DNA of 5,018 nt. Origin: an uncultured Ruminococcus sp. Lineage in GTDB: Bacteria; Bacillota; Clostridia; Lachnospirales; Lachnospiraceae. The stretch's first letter is position 1. Each line of letters begins with the position of its first letter. The DNA lies in the NCBI GenBank assembly GCA_900553885.1, contig USFD01000141.1, positions 1 through 5,018 of the forward strand, in the 5' to 3' direction. The position numbers and the translations under genes were made by a program. Positions 1 through 5,018 of this stretch are shown here, piece by piece. The notes beneath the pieces are model-generated. The model saw nothing but the letters and a program-made list of their open reading frames with translations, was not told the origin of the DNA and ran no database searches.

Positions 1-16
1 AACATCAACTGGTTCC

Positions 17-24
17 AAGGAGGG
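17..24 (+). promoter_or_regulatory. Ribosome binding site of the sugar ABC ATPase gene
   Basis: AAGGAGGG is a near-ideal Shine-Dalgarno sequence lying 10 nt before the ATG at 35. It decides the start: another ATG at 28 is only 3 nt from the site and is out of frame with the ABC protein. The 34 bases before the gene are open in more than one frame. One of these frames ends in a TGA at 36-38 that overlaps the ATG, so an upstream gene could run into this one, but too little is visible to identify it. Confidence 0.85.
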
Positions 25-34
25 TTAATGAATT

Positions 35-1135
35 ATGAGTTTTATAGAATTTAAAAATGTATGTAAAATGTATCCCGGATCAGATAAAAATACAGTTGAT
101 AATTTTAATCTGAATATTGAAGAGAAAGAGTTTATCGCCTTTGTCGGTCCTTCCGGATGCGGCAAATCCACAACTCTGCGTATGATTGCAGGATTTGAAG
201 AAATTACCGGCGGAGAGCTCTACATAGACGGAAAAAAAGTAAACGATATGGCGCCGAGAGACAGAGGCATCTCAATGGTATTCCAGAACTATGCGCTCTA
301 TCCTCACATGACCGTTGAAAAAAATATCGGATACGGTCTCAAAAACATGAAAATGCCTGCGGATCAGATCAAACAGAAAGTAGACTGGGCGATTAAGATC
401 CTCGGCCTGGAAGAATACCGCTACCGCAAACCGAAAAACCTCTCCGGCGGACAGCGCCAGAGAGTTGCGCTGGGACGTGCGATTGTAAAGAATTCCAAAG
501 TATTCCTTATGGATGAGCCTCTTTCAAACCTTGACGCCAAACTCCGTGTCAGCATGAGAACCGAGATCAGCAAGCTTCACAGACAGATCGGCGCTACTAC
601 AATCTATGTAACCCACGATCAGGTAGAAGCCATGACTATGGCTGACCGCATTGTTATCATGAAAGACGGCGTGATCCAGCAGGTAGGGAAACCGATGGAA
701 CTCTATGATCATCCGGTAAATCAGTTTGTAGCCGGCTTCATCGGTTCGCCTCAGATGAACTTCTTCGATGTGGTAATTGACAAAGACACGGTCAAATTTA
801 CTGACGGAAGTACAATGACGCTGTCCGAAGGTATACTGAAAAAACTCAACGGCCGCCAGGGCGAAATGATCCTCGGCATCCGCGGAGAAGACATCAAGAT
901 GGACGCACAGAATATGGAGCTTAACAAAGGCAACGCACAGCACGCTGTCATTACAGACACAGAAGTTATGGGCAACGAGAATAACCTCTATTTCAATTTC
1001 GGCGGTTCTCAGGCCGTAGCCCGTGTGTCCAAGTATGAAATCAGTCAGATCGGCGACCGGATCAACTTTGTATTTATGCCGTCGAAGATGCATTTCTTTG
1101 ATAAAGAAACAGGCGTCAACTATGCTGAATCGTAA
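35..1135 (+). CDS. msmK: Carbohydrate ABC importer, ATP-binding subunit (MsmK/UgpC/MalK type)
   Basis: This 366-residue cytoplasmic ATPase would power uptake of sugars through a CUT1-type ABC importer. All nucleotide-binding motifs are intact: Walker A GPSGCGKST (residues 38-46), Q-loop Q84, signature LSGGQ (136-140), Walker B VFLMDEP (156-162, catalytic E161), D-loop SNLD (164-167) and switch H194. Residues from about 235 to the end form the MalK-like TOBE/OB regulatory domain, with GIRGEDI where the family usually has GIRPEDI. The length is normal for the family. In Firmicutes such ATPases are often shared by several sugar importers, so the substrate cannot be read from this protein; the GH32 gene 77 bases downstream suggests sucrose or fructo-oligosaccharides. 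The permeases and binding protein are not in the window. The class is near certain; the symbol msmK rather than ugpC or malK is a choice of naming. Confidence 0.95.
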   Translation: MSFIEFKNVCKMYPGSDKNTVDNFNLNIEEKEFIAFVGPSGCGKSTTLRMIAGFEEITGGELYIDGKKVNDMAPRDRGISMVFQNYALYPHMTVEKNIGYGLKNMKMPADQIKQKVDWAIKILGLEEYRYRKPKNLSGGQRQRVALGRAIVKNSKVFLMDEPLSNLDAKLRVSMRTEISKLHRQIGATTIYVTHDQVEAMTMADRIVIMKDGVIQQVGKPMELYDHPVNQFVAGFIGSPQMNFFDVVIDKDTVKFTDGSTMTLSEGILKKLNGRQGEMILGIRGEDIKMDAQNMELNKGNAQHAVITDTEVMGNENNLYFNFGGSQAVARVSKYEISQIGDRINFVFMPSKMHFFDKETGVNYAES

Positions 1136-1154
1136 AAGAATATTATAAATTATC

Positions 1155-1197
1155 TCTGCCATGGTCTTTGTCTGTATGACATCCTGTCCATGGCAGA
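1155..1197 (+). repeat. Perfect 10-bp inverted repeat between the ABC ATPase and GH32 genes
   Basis: TCTGCCATGG (1155-1164) is exactly mirrored by CCATGGCAGA (1188-1197), separated by 23 bases. Inside the loop, TGTC (1169-1172) and GACA (1178-1181) could form a further 4-bp stem. The structure starts 20 bases after the ABC stop codon and ends 6 bases before the GGAGG (1204-1208) of the next gene. No run of T follows, so it is not a classical intrinsic terminator. It may be an intercistronic RNA hairpin that affects mRNA stability or relative expression, or an operator for a sugar-responsive repressor. The repeat is plain in the sequence; the role is a guess. Confidence 0.6.
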
Positions 1198-1212
1198 ATA
1201 TCTGGAGGCAGT

Positions 1213-2544
1213 ATGAAGAGACATTCATTACACTTAAAAGCGCCGGACAATTGGGTAAACGATCCCAACGGCTTTATTTACTACAAAAGATACTACCACC
1301 TTTTTTACCAGTATTTTCCCTATGGCCCCCGCTGGGGCACCATGCACTGGGGTCATGCAGTGAGCAGAGATCTGGTCACATGGGAGCACAAGGGTCTGGC
1401 CCTCTACCCTACCACCCGGGCGGACCTGAACGGATGCTTCTCCGGAAGCGCCATTGAAGAAGACGGAAAACTGTACCTGGTTTATACAGGCGTTCGCTAT
1501 GAAGTCGTCAATCCCGACGATCCCCACACCTGTCTCAACGAACAGTTTGAAGCTTCCCAGCTTATGATTTCCTCGGACGACGGATTCCGGTTTGACAATG
1601 AGCAGGACAAAAAAGTAATCATTCCTCCTGTCACTGATCCTTCCATCGGAGACCGCACCCACACAAGAGACCCGAAGATCTGGCGAGGGAAAGACGCCTG
1701 GTATCTGATTCTTGGCAGCACAGTAGAGGAAAAATACGGCGAAGTCCTTTTCTACCGCAGCGAAGATCTCCATACATGGACCTACGTAAATAAGGCCTGG
1801 AAGGGTCCGGAATACGGATGGATGTGGGAATGTCCGGATTATTTTGAGACAGAGGGCGGCGGTGTTCTGCTTCTGTCAGCCATGGGCTTTCTGACAAATG
1901 GCGAGAAAGAGAAGAACCAGTCTCTCTGTTTCCCGGTAACTTTTGATGAATCAGAGTGCCGGATCGGGATACCGGATCAGTACCAGTATCTGGACTATGG
2001 GCTGGATCTGTACGCGCCCCAGACAACACTGGACAAAGACGGAAGAAGAACAATGACGGCCTGGGTCCGTATGCCGGAGGTAACAGAAGAAGGCTGGATC
2101 GGCATGTTCTGCTCTCCCCGGGTAGTCGATCGGAAAGACGGACATATTTATTTCCACATGCACCCCAATATCCGCAATGCTTACTCAAAAATAATCCGGA
2201 ATGTGGCAGAAGCTTCCGAAGACGGCTACATGGCTGCTTTTGACCTGGAGGACGGCGAAACAATTGATATCGGCGGATTTCTCATCACAAGAAAAGGAAA
2301 CCGGATTATTACAGACCGCACAGAAGTCTATCCTGCTGATATCGAAGGCGCCCGTCTGATTTCCGAAACACCTGAAATCAGAGACGGCTTCCGGATAGAG
2401 GTACTGGTTGATCCCAATCTCATCGAAGTATATATAAATGACGGGGAATATGTAATCAGCAATGCCGTTTACAACCTTGAGAATAAGATCAGCTGCAATA
2501 CGGATAAAGCGGTCCGGCTGTCCACAACAGGAAGTAACGGATAA
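1213..2544 (+). CDS. Intracellular beta-fructofuranosidase / sucrose hydrolase, glycoside hydrolase family 32
   Basis: This 443-residue GH32 enzyme should release fructose from sucrose or short fructans with retention of configuration. The family motifs are all present: WVNDPNG (14-20) with nucleophile D17; FYQYFP (31-36, usually FYQYNP); WGHAVS (46-51); FSGSA (76-80); RDP (152-154) with transition-state-stabilising D153; ECPD (206-209) with acid/base E206; and LDYGLDLYAPQT (260-271). The five-bladed propeller is followed by a beta-sandwich from about residue 310, closing with the EVYINDGEY segment typical of the family end. There is no signal peptide, so it acts in the cytoplasm on imported sugar, which fits the ABC ATPase gene just upstream. 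GGAGG at 1204-1208 sits 4 bases before the chosen ATG. An ABC-imported substrate would be unphosphorylated, which favours beta-fructofuranosidase over sucrose-6-phosphate hydrolase, but the sequence alone does not settle this. Confidence 0.93.
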   Translation: MKRHSLHLKAPDNWVNDPNGFIYYKRYYHLFYQYFPYGPRWGTMHWGHAVSRDLVTWEHKGLALYPTTRADLNGCFSGSAIEEDGKLYLVYTGVRYEVVNPDDPHTCLNEQFEASQLMISSDDGFRFDNEQDKKVIIPPVTDPSIGDRTHTRDPKIWRGKDAWYLILGSTVEEKYGEVLFYRSEDLHTWTYVNKAWKGPEYGWMWECPDYFETEGGGVLLLSAMGFLTNGEKEKNQSLCFPVTFDESECRIGIPDQYQYLDYGLDLYAPQTTLDKDGRRTMTAWVRMPEVTEEGWIGMFCSPRVVDRKDGHIYFHMHPNIRNAYSKIIRNVAEASEDGYMAAFDLEDGETIDIGGFLITRKGNRIITDRTEVYPADIEGARLISETPEIRDGFRIEVLVDPNLIEVYINDGEYVISNAVYNLENKISCNTDKAVRLSTTGSNG

Positions 2545-2580
2545 AAAGCTGTTCACAGATATCAAAAAGAAAGAATCTTG

Positions 2581-2630
2581 CGCCTCTCTTCCAATCGTAG
2601 TAAGATTGAACTACGAATGGAAGGGAGGCG
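2581..2630 (+). promoter_or_regulatory. Long hairpin that masks the ribosome binding site of the ATPase/nuclease gene
   Basis: Bases 2581-2601 pair with 2610-2630 over 21 positions, with one A-A mismatch, one T-G wobble and an 8-base loop (2602-2609). The arms begin CGCCTC and end GAGGCG. The 3' arm contains AGGGAGG (2622-2628), the Shine-Dalgarno of the gene starting at 2638, so the folded RNA would block initiation. Only three T follow before CTGC and the start codon, which makes it a poor intrinsic terminator, although partial termination after the GH32 gene remains possible. The structure is directly visible; a regulatory role in translation is inferred from its position. Confidence 0.7.
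2622..2628 (+). promoter_or_regulatory. Ribosome binding site of the ATPase/nuclease gene, inside a hairpin arm
   Basis: AGGGAGG lies 9 bases before the ATG at 2638, an ideal spacing. It selects this start over two in-frame upstream candidates, TTG at 2578 and ATG at 2617, neither of which has a Shine-Dalgarno. The first residues from 2638 (MEWTPLPVGVENFEEI) also match the usual N-terminus of the family, while the upstream extension would be translated from the hairpin itself. All seven bases are paired in the predicted stem. Confidence 0.8.
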
Positions 2631-2637
2631 TTTCTGC

Positions 2638-4308
2638 ATGGAATGGACACCATTGCCGGTCGGAGTGGAAAATTTTGAGGAAATTATTACAAAAGGCTAT
2701 TATTATGTTGACAAAACATTATTGATAAGAGATCTGATCGATCTGCGTGGAAAAGTTAACCTCTTCACCCGTCCGCGCCGTTTCGGCAAAACCCTGAATA
2801 TGAGCATGCTCCGCTACTTTTTTGAAAAATCTGACGAAGACCGTTCCCGTCTGTTTGCAGGGACAAAAATCATGGAAGCCGGCGAAAAATACCGAAAGGA
2901 ATTCGGACAGTATCCTGTAATTTCGTTGTCCCTGAAATCTATGAAACAAGGGAGCTATGAATCGGCATTCCACTGTCTGAAAGAGGATATAGCGCGGGAA
3001 TTCAAAAAGCATCCGGAGATTTCCCAAAATCTGGACAGCAATGATGACCGCACAAAATATGATCTTTTGATGAATCGAAAAGCGGACGATGATGAATACC
3101 TTACATCACTGAAATTCCTCTCCGAGTGTCTGTACGCTTTCTACGGGAGGAAGACGATCATCCTCATCGATGAGTATGACGTTCCTCTGGAAAATGCGTA
3201 TTTCAGCGGTTTCTATGATAAAATGGTCCGTCTGATCCGCTCATTGTTCGAGTCGGCTCTCAAGACAAACGATACTCTGGAATTTGCAGTAATCACAGGG
3301 TGTCTGCGCATCAGTAAAGAATCCATTTTTACCGGATTAAATAATCTGAATACTGTTTCAATCATGGATACAGCCTACGCCGAACACTTCGGATTTACTC
3401 AAGACGAGGTGGATCAGATGCTTGTACATTACGGTCTTGAAGAAAATTTGAGCGCAGTTAAAACGTGGTACGACGGATACCAGTTCGGCAATACTGAAGT
3501 GTACAATCCGTGGAGCGTCATCAATTATGTAAATTCCTGCTATAACAACAAAAAAGCCCTGTTGAAACCCTACTGGTCCAATACCAGTTCCAACAGCATT
3601 GTCCGCACTCTCGTGGAACGGGCAGATATCTCGGTAAAGCAGGAAATCGAAGCTCTGATTGAGGGAAAGACAATCACAAAACCGATTCACGAAGATATTA
3701 CTTACGACGATATGGACTCCACACAGGACAACCTCTGGAACTTCCTGTTCTTTACAGGGTATCTGAAAAAGATCAGTCAACGGCAGGACGGCGAGGATAT
3801 CCTTGTCGAGATGGCAATACCGAACAGTGAAATCCGTTACATTTATAAAAACACTGTACTGCGGTGGTTTGAAGAGAAGACGAAGGAGAAGGAGCTTTCC
3901 CCTCTCTATGAAAGTATCTTAAACGGCGACTGCGATACTATGGCGCAGATCCTCTCTGACAATCTGATGGAAACAATCAGTTTTTATGACTATCAGGAGA
4001 GCTACTATCATGGTTTCCTTGCAGGGATGCTTAAAAATATTGGAAACTATATTGTACTCTCCAACCGGGAATCCGGAAACGGGCGTCCCGATATCCTGCT
4101 GAAATACCCGAGCGTCAGGGGGAAAGCTGTAATCATGGAGATCAAAGTTGCCCGGACATATCAGGAACTGGAACGCCGATGTGATGAGGCCCTTAAGCAG
4201 ATCGAAGACTGGAAGTATGAAGAAACACTGAGGCAGGAAGGCTATTCTGATATTCTGAAATATGGAATCGCATTTTACAGAAAGGAATGTATGGTAAAGC
4301 AGCCATGA
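2638..4308 (+). CDS. AAA-ATPase-like protein with C-terminal PD-(D/E)XK nuclease domain (DUF1703-type)
   Basis: This 556-residue cytoplasmic protein combines a predicted ATPase (Pfam AAA-ATPase_like) with a predicted PD-(D/E)XK nuclease (PDDEXK_9 type). Visible motifs in order: YYYVDKT (21-27); a P-loop RPRRFGKT (45-52) that lacks the usual first glycine, as is typical of the family; Walker B IILIDEYD (174-181) with D178 and E179; the family signature TGCLRISKESIFTGLNNL (220-237); and WYDGYQFG...YNPWS (277-293). The nuclease domain has E454 and H458 in ESYYHGFLAGML (454-465), D485 in GRPDILL, E501 and K503 in MEIK, and Q521 downstream, so the core D-ExK-Q set is intact. There is no signal peptide or membrane segment. 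The family is widespread and often multicopy in gut Clostridia and Bacteroidetes, and its biological role is not established as far as I know. The gene follows GH32 by 93 bases and overlaps mazG by 4. The domain call is confident; nuclease activity and any defence role are inferred. Confidence 0.92.
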   Translation: MEWTPLPVGVENFEEIITKGYYYVDKTLLIRDLIDLRGKVNLFTRPRRFGKTLNMSMLRYFFEKSDEDRSRLFAGTKIMEAGEKYRKEFGQYPVISLSLKSMKQGSYESAFHCLKEDIAREFKKHPEISQNLDSNDDRTKYDLLMNRKADDDEYLTSLKFLSECLYAFYGRKTIILIDEYDVPLENAYFSGFYDKMVRLIRSLFESALKTNDTLEFAVITGCLRISKESIFTGLNNLNTVSIMDTAYAEHFGFTQDEVDQMLVHYGLEENLSAVKTWYDGYQFGNTEVYNPWSVINYVNSCYNNKKALLKPYWSNTSSNSIVRTLVERADISVKQEIEALIEGKTITKPIHEDITYDDMDSTQDNLWNFLFFTGYLKKISQRQDGEDILVEMAIPNSEIRYIYKNTVLRWFEEKTKEKELSPLYESILNGDCDTMAQILSDNLMETISFYDYQESYYHGFLAGMLKNIGNYIVLSNRESGNGRPDILLKYPSVRGKAVIMEIKVARTYQELERRCDEALKQIEDWKYEETLRQEGYSDILKYGIAFYRKECMVKQP

Positions 4309-4787
4309 CAAAGTTTGAAGAATTTGAACAGATAATCGCCCGTCTCCGGGCTCCGGACGGCTGTCCCTGGGACCGGGCGCAGACCCATATGAGCCTGAAA
4401 AAGCCCTGTATTGAAGAGGCCGCGGAAGTCATCTGCGGCATCAATATTCTGGAGCAGACCGGGGATCCCGACAATCTGAAAGAAGAACTGGGCGATCTGC
4501 TCATGCAGGTCGTATTTCACGCACAGATTGCCGAGGAGGAAGGTCTGTTTACCATGGACGATGTAATCCAGACCGTGATCGATAAAATGGTCCGCCGGCA
4601 TCCCCATGTTTTCGGGAAAGCCACGGTATCCGATACGGGTGAAGTCCTGACGAAATGGGAAGACATCAAGAAGCAGGAAAAGCAGGGCAAAGAATGGACG
4701 GAAGCATATCTTCCCGGAGCTTTTGAAGAGGCGAAAGAACTGATCGAAGCCGCGAAAGAGCGGAAAGGATTCAATAAACGTGAGTAA
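4305..4787 (+). CDS. mazG: MazG nucleoside triphosphate pyrophosphohydrolase, single-domain form
   Basis: This 160-residue all-alpha enzyme would hydrolyse nucleoside triphosphates to monophosphates and pyrophosphate, either clearing abnormal nucleotides or altering nucleotide pools. Residues 13-28 (RLRAPDGCPWDRAQTH) are the typical MazG N-terminus. The Mg-binding set is intact: E37, E38 and E41 (EEAAE), then E61 and D64 (EELGD). RRHPHVFG (97-104) is the usual motif closing the core. E. coli MazG has about 260 residues and two such domains; here only one is present and the protein ends in a lysine/glutamate-rich tail, with no sign of a frameshift. The start at 4305 fits the family N-terminus and gives an ATGA overlap with the upstream stop. 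No good Shine-Dalgarno precedes it, so translation probably depends on coupling to the ATPase/nuclease gene. An in-frame ATG at 4287 would add six residues but is poorly placed relative to AAAGG (4281-4285). Confidence 0.93.
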   Translation: MTKFEEFEQIIARLRAPDGCPWDRAQTHMSLKKPCIEEAAEVICGINILEQTGDPDNLKEELGDLLMQVVFHAQIAEEEGLFTMDDVIQTVIDKMVRRHPHVFGKATVSDTGEVLTKWEDIKKQEKQGKEWTEAYLPGAFEEAKELIEAAKERKGFNKRE

Positions 4788-4798
4788 TTTTCAAAAGG

Positions 4799-4840
4799 AA
4801 AGGACTGACAGCAGTGGGGTCCCACTGTTGTCGATTCTTT
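4799..4840 (+). terminator. Probable transcription terminator hairpin after mazG
   Basis: A long hairpin begins 12 bases after the mazG stop. The core stem pairs GACAGCAGTGGG (4807-4818) with CCCACTGTTGTC (4821-4832), with one G-T wobble and a very tight loop. Outside it, AAAGGACT (4799-4806) continues pairing with GATTCTTT (4833-4840) with one mismatch and two wobbles, so the A-rich upstream flank pairs with the T-rich tail. The T tract (ATTCTTTCTC) is interrupted, so termination may be incomplete. It is the natural end of the operon. Confidence 0.7.
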
Positions 4841-5018
4841 CTCAACTTGTAATAAATGAGTTTCATTGTTCATTATAAAAGAAAGCTCACCGTTTAGAAT
4901 GTTATATATAATTTCTATTCTTTTTCTGTGAGGGTGTAAAAATTTCTGTGTCTATGGGGAAAAATCTTCTTTGATAAGAAACAGATATGTATAATTGTCT
5001 TGTCGGAACTTCTCCTTT
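4841..5018. other. AT-rich non-coding tail of the window
   Basis: No convincing gene is visible here on either strand. Two TATAAT boxes occur (4907-4912 and 4990-4995), but neither has a well-spaced -35 element. A short CTCAC (4886-4890) / GTGAG (4928-4932) pairing exists. From about 4930 the text GAGGGTGTAAAAATTTCTGT resembles in style the ends of IS256-type insertion sequences, but the other end is not in the window, so no element is called. It is probably the region upstream of a gene that lies beyond the window. Confidence 0.5.

Noticed and set aside
524..1228. Long minus-strand open frame opposite the ABC ATPase gene
   Set aside because: It is a shadow of a strongly conserved gene, has no recognisable domain, and begins in the intergenic gap without a convincing ribosome binding site.
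1161..1457. Small + strand open frame overlapping the GH32 start
   Set aside because: Its start lies within the inverted repeat, it lacks a ribosome binding site, and most of it reads the GH32 gene in another frame.
1631..2263. Minus-strand open frame of about 210 residues opposite the GH32 gene
   Set aside because: It is rich in Pro, Arg, Ser and Leu with no family motifs, as expected of an antisense shadow; the + strand frame carries the full GH32 motif set.
2408..2436. Possible promoter inside the end of GH32 (TTGATC, 17 bases, TATATA)
   Set aside because: Each box matches only four of six consensus bases and it lies within coding sequence; it could serve the nuclease gene but cannot be supported from sequence alone.
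2578..2637. N-terminal extension of the ATPase/nuclease from a TTG start at 2578 or ATG at 2617
   Set aside because: Neither has a Shine-Dalgarno, the added residues are encoded by the hairpin, and the family N-terminus fits the ATG at 2638.
4517..4873. Minus-strand open frame opposite mazG
   Set aside because: It runs antisense to the conserved MazG core and through the terminator hairpin; no domain or ribosome binding site is recognisable.
4971..4995. Possible promoter TTGATA with TATAAT
   Set aside because: The TATAAT box is perfect, but the spacing to TTGATA is only 13 bases, too short for a normal sigma-70/sigma-A promoter.
1..5018. CRISPR arrays, tRNA or rRNA genes
   Set aside because: I saw no regularly spaced repeats and no tRNA- or rRNA-like segments; the gaps are short and are accounted for by the hairpins described.

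Overview
The window looks like chromosomal DNA of a low-to-mid GC Firmicute, most likely a gut Clostridia/Lachnospiraceae member. The reasons are strong AGGAGG-type ribosome binding sites, an MsmK/UgpC-type sugar ABC ATPase next to a GH32 fructosidase, and an AAA-ATPase-like/PD-(D/E)XK protein of a family that is common in such genomes. This assignment is an inference from gene content and style; no database was searched.

All four convincing genes lie on the + strand. (1) 35-1135 encodes the ATP-binding subunit of a carbohydrate ABC importer (MsmK type). (2) 1213-2544 encodes an intracellular GH32 beta-fructofuranosidase with all three catalytic motifs. Together these suggest import and cytoplasmic cleavage of sucrose or fructo-oligosaccharides; the permeases and binding protein are not in the window. 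(3) 2638-4308 encodes a protein with an N-terminal AAA-ATPase-like domain (degenerate P-loop) and a C-terminal PD-(D/E)XK nuclease domain. (4) 4305-4787 encodes a short, single-domain MazG nucleotide pyrophosphohydrolase whose start codon overlaps the stop of gene 3 (ATGA), which suggests translational coupling.

The gaps hold structure. Between genes 1 and 2 is a perfect 10-bp inverted repeat (1155-1197) just before the GH32 ribosome binding site. Between genes 2 and 3 is a near-perfect 21-bp hairpin (2581-2630) whose 3' arm contains the whole Shine-Dalgarno sequence of the ATPase/nuclease gene. After mazG is a long hairpin (4799-4840) that probably terminates the transcript. The last ~180 bases are AT-rich, carry no gene, and may include the edge of an insertion sequence, though this is weakly supported.

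The part most worth a second look is the ATPase/nuclease-MazG pair. A putative nuclease and a nucleotide-hydrolysing enzyme are translationally coupled behind a hairpin that would mask the first ribosome binding site. A stress or phage-defence role is possible but is only an inference.
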